From Chersky-840 sp035532735 (GTDB taxonomy: Bacteria > Actinomycetota > Acidimicrobiia > Acidimicrobiales > UBA8190), in contig DATKQM010000046.1 of NCBI GenBank assembly GCA_035532735.1, positions 1 to 64,000 of the forward strand: a stretch of 64,000 bases of DNA, in the 5' to 3' direction. Positions 34,320-42,771 of the stretch are shown here, piece after piece. The notes beneath the pieces were generated by a model. It was not told the origin of the DNA, searched no databases, and saw nothing but the letters and a program-made list of their open reading frames with translations. A program made the translations under genes and the position numbers. Within the stretch, counting starts at the first letter, position 1. Every line of letters begins with the position of its first letter.

Positions 34320-35320
34320 GCCTGGCCCCGGTCGGTCTCGGCCCGACCGGCCGTGACGAGGGGCACGTCGGTGCCTACTCGCTGCTGGCCCGGTGCGCAG
34401 CCGGGAAGCCCCACGCACCAGGCGCAGAGTTGATTCGGATGACGTTCGGGCTCGGCGCCCGAAGACACCCGACACAGTCGGATGGCTCCGTCCAGGGCGC
34501 GTGACAGCGCGCTCACGAGGGTGTCCTCCTCGACCGGTTCGGCATCGAGCTCGCCCGTACCGCTGTAGTAGGTGGCGATCCGAAACGGTGGGGCACCGCT
34601 GCGCAACGCCTCGAGCAGGGCGTAGAAGTGGAGGTCGGGACGATGCTCGATCCGTCTGGCCCCCGACTTGAGCTCGACCAGGCACACCGAGGCCCGTTCT
34701 TGGGCGGGACCGCCGAGGACGAGGTCGACAACGCCGGCGAGGACCACCCGTCCACCACACAAGGGCACCTCGAGGCGCTCCTGGGTTCTCGGTAACCAGG
34801 CCGGGCTCAGAACCGGCCACCGTTCGGAGATGTGCGTGGCGTGTTCGGCCACCTCGGCCCGCAACCGGCGCTGGTGCGTGGCCGGCAACCCGGTGACGAA
34901 CGTGATGACGCCGTCACGGTCGCCCTCCACCTCGAAAGCGGCGAGGGCGTCGCCCCAGGGGTCGTCGATGACCCCGATCGTGACCCATTGACGGAACAGG
35001 GCGTCCACCATGCTCCCCCGGGCCAGCTCCACGGTGGCGACCCGGGGAGCGTTGCGTCGGGCCACCAGGTGGGCTTCGCACAACAGGACCTGGTTGAGCG
35101 ACTCCTTGTTGACCCGGACCACGTCGATGCCGGGCGCCAGGCCCGCCACGGCCTCGACGAGCCCGTCCTCGAGCCAGTCGCGCAGCCCCCCGGCGAGCCC
35201 GGGGTCGATCGCCGGGCGGGGGACGCCGTCTCCCCGGAGCCGTCGCAGCAGCCCCTCTCGCTCCAGGACCGCCGCCACCACTGGTCTCGTCGCTGCTGTG
35301 GGCACCGACCCACAATGCAT
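34316..35320 (-). CDS. PD-(D/E)XK nuclease with probable iron-sulfur staple (Cas4/AddB/AdnB-like)
   Basis: From ATG 35320 the protein has 334 residues. The nuclease motif is spread over Asp199 (VVLAGVVDLVLGG) and the Glu-X-Lys of LVELKSG (Glu216, Lys218), with a following helix RPDLHFYALLEALR. One early Cys (Cys81, LLCEAHLV) and a late C-x2-C-x5-C cluster (Cys299, Cys302, Cys308) reproduce the four-Cys iron staple of Cas4 and AddB/AdnB nucleases. No CRISPR array, cas genes or helicase are present. It heads a two-gene minus-strand unit with the coupled unknown gene. The start could be further upstream, but the divergent membrane-protein promoter limits this. Confidence 0.78.
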   Translation of the reverse strand: MHCGSVPTAATRPVVAAVLEREGLLRRLRGDGVPRPAIDPGLAGGLRDWLEDGLVEAVAGLAPGIDVVRVNKESLNQVLLCEAHLVARRNAPRVATVELARGSMVDALFRQWVTIGVIDDPWGDALAAFEVEGDRDGVITFVTGLPATHQRRLRAEVAEHATHISERWPVLSPAWLPRTQERLEVPLCGGRVVLAGVVDLVLGGPAQERASVCLVELKSGARRIEHRPDLHFYALLEALRSGAPPFRIATYYSGTGELDAEPVEEDTLVSALSRALDGAIRLCRVSSGAEPERHPNQLCAWCVGLPGCAPGQQRVGTDVPLVTAGRAETDRGQA

Positions 35321-35488
35321 CACGGGTGTGACGAGGCACCGGACCGTCCCCGGCGACCTCCCCCCATGACGAATTCTCCGCGTCTCGCCAAGTTGAGGCA
35401 GAGCCCGCCGGTAACCTGGGAAGGTCATGGAAGTCACCGGCACGGGGGGGTCCCCGGGCATCGCCAGGGACAGGCCGGAGCTTCCGGC

Positions 35489-35716
35489 ATGAGCGTCGCG
35501 TTCGACGTGGTCTTCGGCTTTTTCGTCATCGCCATCCTGGCCCTGGCCTTCATCGCCATCCGCTGGGCGCTGCGCCGTGACCGCCTGGCCCGAGCCCGAC
35601 AGGCCCAGATCCGAGAAGCCCAGATCCGAGAAGCCCAGATCGGAGAAGCCCAGGCAGCCCCCCCGAAGGCGACTTCGCTGTCACCTGGACCGCCGCCCAC
35701 GGAGCACAGCTCGTGA
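35489..35716 (+). CDS. Small single-pass membrane protein with a repeated AQIRE motif
   Basis: ATG 35489 has GGAG eight bases upstream. The 75-residue protein has one membrane helix (VFGFFVIAILALAFIAIRWA), then a basic stretch and a charged tail with AQIRE-AQIRE-AQIGE, encoded by near-perfect 15-base tandem repeats. The stop overlaps the start of the patatin-like gene, so it may be an accessory or anchor for it. Function unknown. Confidence 0.65.
   Translation: MSVAFDVVFGFFVIAILALAFIAIRWALRRDRLARARQAQIREAQIREAQIGEAQAAPPKATSLSPGPPPTEHSS
35606..35655 (+). repeat. Three 15-base tandem repeats inside the small membrane protein gene
   Basis: The unit GCCCAGATCCGAGAA occurs twice perfectly and once with a single change (GCCCAGATCGGAGAA), followed by a partial copy. 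Unit length keeps the reading frame, so copy number can vary without breaking the gene. Confidence 0.75.
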
Positions 35717-36747
35717 CCGCACCGGCCCCGGTCCTTCCGGGCGGGGTGTTCATGGGACCGGGGCCGGGCCGTCGCCTCGCCGGTGCCGGCAACTCCTCTC
35801 GCTGGCTCGCCCGCTATCGCCGCGTCCGGGTACAACGGCGCCACGTCCGCACCGCTTTCGTCTTCGCCGGGGGTGGGGCGCGCGGCTCGGCGCAGATCGG
35901 AATGCTCCAGGCGCTCGTGGCTAGGGGCATCACAGCCGATGCCGTCTACGGAGCATCGGTGGGTGCCATCAACGCGGCTGGATACTGCGGACAACCCACA
36001 GCGGCCGGGATCGACACCTTGGCCGAGCGGTGGCGAGCCATCACGCGCGAGGACGTCTTCCCCCAGGGACGGTTCCCGACACCGTGGCGCTTCTTCCAAC
36101 AACGCGAGTCGGTGCATCCCAACGACGGCGTCCGCAAGGTCATCGAGTCCGGCCTGCTCTTCGAACATCTCGAAGACAGTCCGATCCCGCTCGAAGTGGT
36201 GGCCACCTCCCTCACCGATGGGCGCATGCAGTGGTTCTCCGATGGGCCGGCCGCCGAGCGGATCCAGGCCTCGGCAGCCCTTCCCGCGCTCCTCCCTCCG
36301 GTGACGATCGATGGCGAGGCATTCATCGACGGGGGCGTCGTGAACAACGTGCCCATCGACCGGGCCATCGCCCAGGGTGCCGAACGCATCTTCGTGCTGT
36401 TGTGCGGGCCTCTTCGCTATACGCCGCACCGGTACCGACGCCCGATCGAGGGGGTCCTGACGGCGTTCTTCATCGCAGTGCACGCCCGATTCGCCCGGGA
36501 GCTCGAACACCTGCCCGACGGGGTCGAGGTGATCGTGCTCACTGTCGACACCGAGCCGGTCTCTCGCTACGACGACTTCTCCGCCACCGACGCCCTGATC
36601 TCGGCGGGCCGCGCCAACGCCAATGTCGTTCTCGACTTCTGGGAGAGCGGCGGCATCGGAGAGACCTTCGGGCCTCCCGCCGTCGAGCCCGGCCCGACAC
36701 CGCGCGCCCTGGCCGAGCTGGAAACCTCGGAGGGCGAGGCCGTCTGA
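35713..36747 (+). CDS. Patatin-like phospholipase (RssA/NTE type)
   Basis: GTG 35713 overlaps the previous stop. The 344-residue protein has the patatin catalytic set: oxyanion loop GGGARG (53-58), nucleophile GASVG (Ser82), and DGG with Asp206 (FIDGGVVNNVP). An additional conserved segment is ERIFVLLCGPLRYTP. Patatins are Ser-Asp dyad lysophospholipases/acylhydrolases; this one has no signal peptide and is probably cytosolic. Ends 26 bases from a convergent small gene. Confidence 0.88.
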   Translation: MTAPAPVLPGGVFMGPGPGRRLAGAGNSSRWLARYRRVRVQRRHVRTAFVFAGGGARGSAQIGMLQALVARGITADAVYGASVGAINAAGYCGQPTAAGIDTLAERWRAITREDVFPQGRFPTPWRFFQQRESVHPNDGVRKVIESGLLFEHLEDSPIPLEVVATSLTDGRMQWFSDGPAAERIQASAALPALLPPVTIDGEAFIDGGVVNNVPIDRAIAQGAERIFVLLCGPLRYTPHRYRRPIEGVLTAFFIAVHARFARELEHLPDGVEVIVLTVDTEPVSRYDDFSATDALISAGRANANVVLDFWESGGIGETFGPPAVEPGPTPRALAELETSEGEAV

Positions 36748-36772
36748 GCTTGGCGCCCTCGGTGAAGCGAGC

Positions 36773-36970
36773 TCAGCGCGGCGGGTCCTCGGTTTGCGGA
36801 GGCGGCACGTGCCATCCGGCCGAAGACACCTTGCGGGGCTCGTAGAACACACACCCCTCGGGGCAGGCGAAGGGCAGGGCCTGGTTGGCCTCGACCCGGC
36901 AGCGCTCGATCTTGTCGCCGCGCGCTGTCGTTTGCATGATGTAGTGACGACAATCGCTGTTCACGGCCAT
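36773..36970 (-). CDS. Small Cys-rich protein of unknown function
   Basis: A 65-residue frame from ATG 36970: MAVNSDCRHYIMQTTARGDK then IERCRVEANQALPFACPEGC. Four Cys in a C-x16-C-x11-C-x3-C arrangement and a terminal WHVPPP motif suggest a metal or iron-sulfur site, or a zinc knuckle. It is divergent from the NUDIX gene with only about 70 bases between starts. I know no family name for it. Confidence 0.6.
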   Translation of the reverse strand: MAVNSDCRHYIMQTTARGDKIERCRVEANQALPFACPEGCVFYEPRKVSSAGWHVPPPQTEDPPR

Positions 36971-37039
36971 GGTCCATTGTGACGTACAACGCCGCCGAGG
37001 GGGGCACGCCCATGAGGACCCTCGGCTAGCGTCAGGCAC

Positions 37040-37738
37040 GTGGACTCTCCTGTCTCCACGAGGCAATTGCTCCGGTGGAGCGAAAGCCTGGCCGCGATCG
37101 CCCGCACGGGCCTCGGATTCACCGAGAGTCTCTACGAGCGTGAGCGTTTCCAGGAGGTCCTGCACGTCGCGGCCGACATCGGCGTGGCCGCCACCGAGGG
37201 AGCGACGGGCGTGGAAGACGCCGGGGAGCTCGTCGAGGAATGGCTGCGGGCCGTGGGCGAAGGGGTACCGGGATATGTGACCCCCAAGGTCGCGGTGGGA
37301 GCGGCCGTCGGCAACGACAAGGGCGAGCTTCTTCTCGTCAAACGCGCCGATTCAGGCGTGTGGCTCTATCCCACGGGCTGGGCCGACGTCGGCTATTCCG
37401 CCGCCGAGGTGGTGGTGAAGGAGGTCCTCGAAGAGACGGGCATCGAGGCCGAACCGCTCCGGCTCATCGCCGTGCTCGACGGGCTGCGTCTCGGCTTCAC
37501 ACGCGTCCCTCTGTATTCGTTGGTGTTCCACTGCCAGGCCATGGGGGGAACACTTCAGCCCCACCCCCTCGAATGTGCGGACGTGGGGTGGTTCGCCGAG
37601 GACAAGCTCCCCCAGCCCCTGGCGGGGGCCGAACGCTGGGGCCCTCATGTGTTCGCGGCACTGCGCGGCGAACATCTCGACGTCCTGTTCGACCGTCCCC
37701 GACGACCCATGTGGCGCGGCGAAGCACCAACGGGCTGA
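37040..37738 (+). CDS. NUDIX hydrolase with N-terminal NUDIX-associated domain
   Basis: The 232-residue protein starts at GTG 37040. Residues 7-65 match the helical N-terminal domain that precedes NUDIX folds in ADP-ribose-type enzymes (LLRWSESLAAIARTGLGFTE). The NUDIX box reads GYSAAEVVVKEVLEETGIE, with Lys in place of the usual Arg at the REU position. It is preceded by GVWLYPTGWADVG, as in NudC/ADPR-like members. Likely hydrolyses a nucleoside diphosphate linked to another moiety. Ends close to the convergent response regulator. Confidence 0.88.
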   Translation: MDSPVSTRQLLRWSESLAAIARTGLGFTESLYERERFQEVLHVAADIGVAATEGATGVEDAGELVEEWLRAVGEGVPGYVTPKVAVGAAVGNDKGELLLVKRADSGVWLYPTGWADVGYSAAEVVVKEVLEETGIEAEPLRLIAVLDGLRLGFTRVPLYSLVFHCQAMGGTLQPHPLECADVGWFAEDKLPQPLAGAERWGPHVFAALRGEHLDVLFDRPRRPMWRGEAPTG

Positions 37739-37763
37739 CCCGGGCCCGATCTGTGGGCTGAGT

Positions 37764-38558
37764 TCAGGGCTCGTCGACTTCGAGCTCACCCCGTCCCTCG
37801 AGGTCGAACCGAAAGCCCACGCCACGCACCGTCATGAGGTACTGGGGTCGGGCGGGGTTGCGCTCGAGCTTGACCCGGAGGCGACGGACGTGGGTGTCGA
37901 GTGTCCGGGTGTCGGCGAGGTCGCGACCCGACCACAGCCGGTCGATGAGCTCGTCGCGGGTGCGCACCTGCCCCGGGGGAGACAGCAACAAGGCGAGCAG
38001 GTCGAACTCACGGCGCGACAGATGGACCGGCCCGTCGCCGGTGGTGACGACCCGACGCGCGAAGTCGACGCGCACCGGGCCGGCGATCATCACGTCGGAT
38101 CGAGAGGACACATCGACAGGCGCAGGGGTTGGACCCGCGAACGACGGCGGCGACACGCGGCGCAAGACTGCCTGGATGCGGGCCACCAACTCCCGCATGC
38201 GGTACGGCTTTGTGACGTAGTCGGCTGCCCCCAGCTCGAGCCCGAGGACGACGTCGACCTCAGCGTTGAGGGCGGTGACCATGATCACCGGCACGGGCGC
38301 GATGTCGCGCATCCGTCGGCACACCTCGGTTCCCGCCATGCCTGGGAGCATGACGTCCAAGAGAACCAGGTCGGGAAGATGCGCCGCAAAGCGCCGGAGC
38401 CCGTCGGTCCCGTCGGCCGAGAGCTCGATGTCGTAGCCCTCCATGGACAGCCCGGCGTACAGCGCCTCACGGTAGGACTCGTCGTCCTCGACGATGAGGA
38501 TCCGGAGGCGATCGCCTTCTTCGTGATGATCGGTCCGTGGCGTGGCAGCCTCGCTCAC
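37764..38558 (-). CDS. OmpR/PhoB-type response regulator
   Basis: GTG 38558 overlaps the stop of a pstA remnant. The 264-residue protein has an N-terminal receiver (LRILIVEDDESY with Asp25/26, phosphoacceptor Asp68 in LLDVMLPG, Lys117 in YVTKPY). A linker leads to a winged-helix output domain (VHLSRREFDLLALLLSPPGQ, LDTHVRRLRVKLERNPARPQ, MTVRGVGFRFDL). Its place at the end of a phosphate-uptake locus suggests a PhoP/RegX3/PhoB-like role in phosphate response. No sensor kinase or phoU is present in the window. Confidence 0.9.
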   Translation of the reverse strand: MSEAATPRTDHHEEGDRLRILIVEDDESYREALYAGLSMEGYDIELSADGTDGLRRFAAHLPDLVLLDVMLPGMAGTEVCRRMRDIAPVPVIMVTALNAEVDVVLGLELGAADYVTKPYRMRELVARIQAVLRRVSPPSFAGPTPAPVDVSSRSDVMIAGPVRVDFARRVVTTGDGPVHLSRREFDLLALLLSPPGQVRTRDELIDRLWSGRDLADTRTLDTHVRRLRVKLERNPARPQYLMTVRGVGFRFDLEGRGELEVDEP

Positions 38559-38960
38559 CCGGCACCTTTCCCCACACGCTGGGGACGGTCCGGTGAGTTT
38601 CGCTGCGTCATCATGACGACCACCCGTGCCACCACGATGAACACCAGCACGATGAACACCAGCACGATGAGCACCAGCACGATGAGGATGAGCAACAGCA
38701 GGCGGCGAGCCGCTGACGGTCGAAGGCGATGGGCTGTTGGAAGTCCTTGATGACGTTGTAGTCAGGTACCAGACGGGCGGGTTGTGCAGTCCGAACATCG
38801 GTGTCCGCTCGCTGAAGCCGACGGTGTCGAGGAGCGGCGCGGTCTCGCCGATGGAGATGGCCAAGGCCAAGATGAGGCGGGTGGTCACCCCGGGGAGCGC
38901 CGGACGCAGCACCAGACGCCAGAGCGTGTACATGCTGCGCATGGGGAGCACCAGGTCGGG
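38555..38960 (-). pseudogene. Second pstA (phosphate ABC permease), C-terminal remnant
   Basis: A minus-strand frame reads TLWRLVLRPALPGVTTRLIL then ALAISIGETAPLL. This aligns with the intact PstA segment (MKPALPG to GETAPLL) at 19 of 27 positions. A frameshift follows near TTTSS; the next frame has DYNVIKDFQQPIAFDRQRLA, and after another shift a hydrophobic helix leads to VVARVVVMMTQRNSPDRPQR, matching the end of intact PstA (IVVARIIVSVTQRHAPDRPQR). Its TGA overlaps the response regulator GTG. So a second pst operon once ended here and has largely been lost or fused. Confidence 0.8.
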
Positions 38961-39110
38961 CGGTCTCTGTGCGAACATCCCGAGCCCCTCGGACCCGCTC
39001 CAGCGCGAACTCGACCTTGTAACCCCCCTTGGAGAGAGCAGCGGAAGCAGACTCTCGACAGCACTCCCCGCCCTCTACGAAGCAGATTCCAATCGGTGGC
39101 TCGACGACGC

Positions 39111-40145
39111 TCATGACGGCGGTGGCCGTGTCGCTCGTTGTGGTGCTTGCTTGCGAAAGCGCTGCAGCCTGTCGGTGCGAAATGGCGCCCCGAACACGTC
39201 GATGAAGGGGAGCTTTCTCGTTCTCTCGACCCGCTGAGGGCGATCCGGTGCGTGCCTCTGCGTCACCGACACGATGATCCGCGCCACGACGATCAGAAAC
39301 AGGACAAGGACGATCAGAAGCAGAGCGGCCAGGTTCGACAGCTGCTTCGAGGAGGCGTAGGGATAGTTGTAGAAGGAGTAGACCGCGTAGGGGAGGTAGC
39401 CCACCGGCGAGTGCGTGAGCGCCAAGGAGGGGTACTTGGCGCTCCAGCCGGCTGTGTAGAGGAGGGGGGCTGTCTCGCCGAGCGCGATCGCGAGTGCCAC
39501 GATGAGCCCAGTCGCTATCCCCGGGAGGGCTGGCTTCATGACGAGCTTTCGCAAGGTCACGCTACTCGTCATCCCAAGGGCCTCGCCGCCCTCACGATAC
39601 GCAGTGGGGACGCTGCGAAGTGCGACCTCTGTCGACTTTGTGATGTAGGGCACCACCATGATCGAGAGGACGATGAGCGCTGCGGCAAGCGAGAATCCCC
39701 AGTGGAACGCCAACACTAAGGTGATATAACCGACGTACCCGAGGACAATCGAAGGAATGCCCGCAAGTACCTCCGAAGCGCCACGAAGAAACGAACCCCG
39801 TCGCTCGGAGGTGAACTCGGCCAGGTAGACACCCCCGGCGATGCCAACAACACCTGCAATGATCGCAACCCCGAAGACGATCAACAAGGTACCCACGATC
39901 GCATTGCCAAGCCCGCCGGCTTGGCCGACCGTGGTGGTCGTGAGAACGCTCCAATGCCAGTGCGCCAGAGCCTTTGAGACGACCCCCTCCAGGATCCAGA
40001 CGACAGGGATCACGACCAGAGCGAGTGCGATGGCACAAGCCCCCCACAGAGTCCAGTTGCCCGCCTTGCGACGGAGCATCAGTCGCTTGCGTGCGGCCGG
40101 GCCGCGACCTGACGCGGCTTTCAAATTGGTAACACCGATGCTCAT
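39111..40145 (-). CDS. pstA: Phosphate ABC transporter permease PstA
   Basis: ATG 40145 overlaps the pstC stop (ATGA). The 344-residue protein has six membrane helices and the inner-membrane permease (EAA-type) loop YREGGEALGMTSSVTLRKLV-MKPALPG that contacts the ATPase PstB. A conserved segment GIPSIVLGYVGYITLVLAFH is typical of PstA. With PstC it forms the high-affinity phosphate channel. The C-terminal tail of about 40 residues after TQRHAPDRP is longer than in most PstA proteins. Confidence 0.95.
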   Translation of the reverse strand: MSIGVTNLKAASGRGPAARKRLMLRRKAGNWTLWGACAIALALVVIPVVWILEGVVSKALAHWHWSVLTTTTVGQAGGLGNAIVGTLLIVFGVAIIAGVVGIAGGVYLAEFTSERRGSFLRGASEVLAGIPSIVLGYVGYITLVLAFHWGFSLAAALIVLSIMVVPYITKSTEVALRSVPTAYREGGEALGMTSSVTLRKLVMKPALPGIATGLIVALAIALGETAPLLYTAGWSAKYPSLALTHSPVGYLPYAVYSFYNYPYASSKQLSNLAALLLIVLVLFLIVVARIIVSVTQRHAPDRPQRVERTRKLPFIDVFGAPFRTDRLQRFRKQAPQRATRPPPS

Positions 40146-41338
40146 ACTCCACGCCCCACAGGTAGAGCAGTCGTAGAGACTTTCCGGATTATCAATCGCG
40201 CAATGACGTTGACCACCAATGTGATCGCGAGTAGCACGAGGGCAAGCTCGGCCATGGTTTGGACCGCGAATCCAGTTGAATCCGTAAACGCAGAATCGAG
40301 CTGGGAGACGATCGTGGCGGCGATCGTCGTGAACGTCGAATAGAAATTGCGGGCGTTGGCACCGAGCACGGTCCCAGAGACCATGGCAAGAGCCATCGTT
40401 TCCCCTAATGCCCTTCCGAGGCCTAGCACGCAGGCGCCGACTACTCCGGTACGAACCCACGGAATCGTCACCGCTCGAATGGATTCGTGCTCAGTCATTC
40501 CGAGCGCGAGCGCACCCTCCACGGTTTGGCGCGGCACCTGGCGCAATAAGTCTCGAGTTGTGGCCGCGATGATCGGGAGGATCATGATCGCCAGCACCAC
40601 GCCGGAAGCAAAGAGTCCCTCCCCTGCCCCGACATTTCCTTTGAAGAAGTTGAGGACCGGCACGTCTGGAAGGTTCCTTGCAATATACGGAGAGACGTCG
40701 TGCGCGAGGAACGGGCCCAGAACGAGAGCTCCCCAGAGGCCGTAGACGACACTCGGGATCCCCGCGAGAACCTCGAGACAGAAGCCGACCGACGACGAGA
40801 GCTTCGCTGGCAACTTCTCCACCACGATGAGGGCCGTGCCGACGGCTACAGGCACCGCGAAGATGATCGCGACCGCGGAGGCCTCGAGGGTTCCGGTTAT
40901 GAGAGGCAGGGCGCCGTAGCTGACGCCGGGTGGATGCGAGATGCCGTTGGTGGTGACGGGGTTCGCGTAGAAGTTCCCCGGTTTCCATGCGTTGTGGACA
41001 AAGAACCCGAACCCGTTGTAGCGGATCGCCGGCAGGGCCTTCACGAGCAGGATCACAACCAAGGCAACGAGGGCTGCGAGAGGGATCAGGGTGAAGATCA
41101 GCAGCACTGGACGCAAGATGCGTTCGCCGGACATTCGGAGGCGAAACCGGGCCGCCGGAGGGAAGCCCGAAGCTCCACCTCCGTCGGTTCCTCCATTACC
41201 CCCGGGCCCACCGGTCGAACCCATCCCGACAGCCGTCGTAGAAGACGGCATCGTGGTCGTCGAGCCTTGCGAAGGACCAGCCAGGCCCGAGGTGATCGCG
41301 TTCGCTAGCTCAGCGCCTGGCACGTGAAGGTCGGCCAC
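40142..41338 (-). CDS. pstC: Phosphate ABC transporter permease PstC
   Basis: The 398-residue protein has a Gly/Ser/Thr-rich N-terminal extension of about 65 residues before the first helix (ILRPVLLIFTLIPLAALVAL). The family core has VLAGIPSVVYGLWGALVLGP, ALALGMTEHESIRAVTIPWV as the ATPase-contact loop, and LGRALGETMALAMVSG. It pairs with PstA. The start at ATG 41338 lies 60 bases after the hairpin that separates it from pstS. The extension contains low-complexity Gly/Thr stretches not needed for transport. Confidence 0.95.
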   Translation of the reverse strand: MADLHVPGAELANAITSGLAGPSQGSTTTMPSSTTAVGMGSTGGPGGNGGTDGGGASGFPPAARFRLRMSGERILRPVLLIFTLIPLAALVALVVILLVKALPAIRYNGFGFFVHNAWKPGNFYANPVTTNGISHPPGVSYGALPLITGTLEASAVAIIFAVPVAVGTALIVVEKLPAKLSSSVGFCLEVLAGIPSVVYGLWGALVLGPFLAHDVSPYIARNLPDVPVLNFFKGNVGAGEGLFASGVVLAIMILPIIAATTRDLLRQVPRQTVEGALALGMTEHESIRAVTIPWVRTGVVGACVLGLGRALGETMALAMVSGTVLGANARNFYSTFTTIAATIVSQLDSAFTDSTGFAVQTMAELALVLLAITLVVNVIARLIIRKVSTTALPVGRGV

Positions 41339-41398
41339 CTCCGCGCCTTTCTCCTACAGATTGAGTGAGCGAAACAGATTGGTACCGCGTATGCCACT

Positions 41399-41447
41399 GC
41401 TTCGGCCCTGGGAAGGCCCGCTTCAAGAACCCTCCCAGGGCCGAAGC
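41399..41447 (-). terminator. Intercistronic hairpin between pstS and pstC
   Basis: GCTTCGGCCCTGGGA (41399-41413) and TCCCAGGGCCGAAGC (41433-41447) are perfect 15-base arms around a 19-base loop. It starts seven bases after the pstS stop. Without a T tract it may act as a partial terminator or as a 3' stabiliser giving more PstS than permease, as known for binding-protein operons. Confidence 0.8.
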
Positions 41448-41453
41448 TGGTAG

Positions 41454-42686
41454 TCACGAGATCTTGTTGAGCAGACCCACAGCGACGTTGATCGCAGAGG
41501 TGGGAAGGGGCAGGAAGTTCACCTGGTTCAAGAAGGCGGCGGACGATCCATTGCTCGGATCGAGCGCCCAAGCAAGCATCGCCTTCATGGCCTGGGCAGT
41601 GGTCGCACTCGCCTGATTCGTGTTCACGATGGCGTACTCGTAGTTGACGATCGGGTACCCGTTCGAGGCCTTCTTCCCGGAGATGAGCGAGATCGTTCCG
41701 TTGGCGGGAGTACTCGCAGCGAAGCTCGCTGCCTCTGCTGAAACCGTCGTCGGTGTGTCGGCCTCATAATTTCCCGAACCATTCGAGATCTCAGCCTCTT
41801 GAAGGTGGGCAGCCATCGCCTGGTTGCGGTAGCTGACCCCTATGTACGCTATGCACCCCGGCGTCGCCCCACACCCGCTCACCATGCCGCCATTGCCGTT
41901 CTCACCGAGCGCGCCGGCGACAGCCGGAAATGCGACCGTGGTGCCGTAGGATATGGACTGCCCCCAGCCACTCGCGTCCGCGCTCGAGAGGTAACTGGTG
42001 AAGATGAAGGTGTCGCCGCTTCCGTCGGAGCGGTGGACAGGGACGATGGTCGTGGAAGGGAGGCTCACCCCGGGGTTGATGGCCGCGATCTTCGAGTCGT
42101 TCCATTTCGTGATCTTGCCCTGGTAGATCTGCGAGATGATCTGCCCACTCAGCTTCAGAGTGCCGGTGAGGCCCGGCAGGTTGTAGTCCACCGTCTGCGA
42201 GGAGATCGCGAGCGGAATATTCTCGAGACCCGGGTACTGGGTCACCTGACCCGAACTCAGGTATGCATCAGAGGCACCGATTTCGACGGTCCCCGCCGCT
42301 GCCTGCGAGATGCCGGTGCCCGATCCGGTTCCCGCCGTTGTGATGGAGATGTGCGGATACTGGTGGTTGTAGGCGGGCGCCCACAGGTTGAACAGCGGGT
42401 ACAGAAGGGTCGAACCTGTCTCCGTCAGAGCCACCGTCGAAGTGGGCGGAGTCTCGAGAGCCGAAAGGGTCTTGGTGGGAGAGGTCGTCGCAGTGGTGTT
42501 CGAGCTCGACGTGGTGCTCGTGCTCGAGCTCGGAGACGAGCTGCAGGCCGCCAGGACCATTGCCGACAGAGCAAGTGAGAGAAGGGCACCGCCACCAGTG
42601 AGGAGGCGTTTACGGCCGGACTTCTCTAATGGCGCCGATCCTGGATCGGGATCATTGTTCAAGGATGTTGAAAGGCGCGTGGACAT
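41454..42686 (-). CDS. pstS: Phosphate-binding lipoprotein PstS
   Basis: ATG 42686, with GAGGAG upstream, begins a 410-residue protein. The signal peptide ends in VLAACSSS, so Cys is lipidated. A Ser/Thr linker is followed by a PBP-like domain with the phosphate-loop motifs LTETGSTLLYPLFNLW, TAGTGSGTGISQAAAG, HRSDGSGDTFIF and a C-terminal MKAMLAWALDPSNGSSAAFL. It captures phosphate outside the membrane for PstCA. Placed between pstB and pstC, unlike the usual pstS-first order. Confidence 0.95.
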   Translation of the reverse strand: MSTRLSTSLNNDPDPGSAPLEKSGRKRLLTGGGALLSLALSAMVLAACSSSPSSSTSTTSSSNTTATTSPTKTLSALETPPTSTVALTETGSTLLYPLFNLWAPAYNHQYPHISITTAGTGSGTGISQAAAGTVEIGASDAYLSSGQVTQYPGLENIPLAISSQTVDYNLPGLTGTLKLSGQIISQIYQGKITKWNDSKIAAINPGVSLPSTTIVPVHRSDGSGDTFIFTSYLSSADASGWGQSISYGTTVAFPAVAGALGENGNGGMVSGCGATPGCIAYIGVSYRNQAMAAHLQEAEISNGSGNYEADTPTTVSAEAASFAASTPANGTISLISGKKASNGYPIVNYEYAIVNTNQASATTAQAMKAMLAWALDPSNGSSAAFLNQVNFLPLPTSAINVAVGLLNKIS

Positions 42687-42771
42687 GACAGGAGGAACTC
42701 CTCGCTGGTGAAGGACTTAGCCTTAGGGATTGTGGGACTTGGTGGTATGCCGAGAGTGCTCTAGCGAGCGA

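Noticed and set aside
35606..35655. Short direct repeats as a CRISPR array
   Set aside because: The units are contiguous 15-base coding repeats without spacers. No CRISPR-like repeat-spacer pattern was found anywhere in the window.
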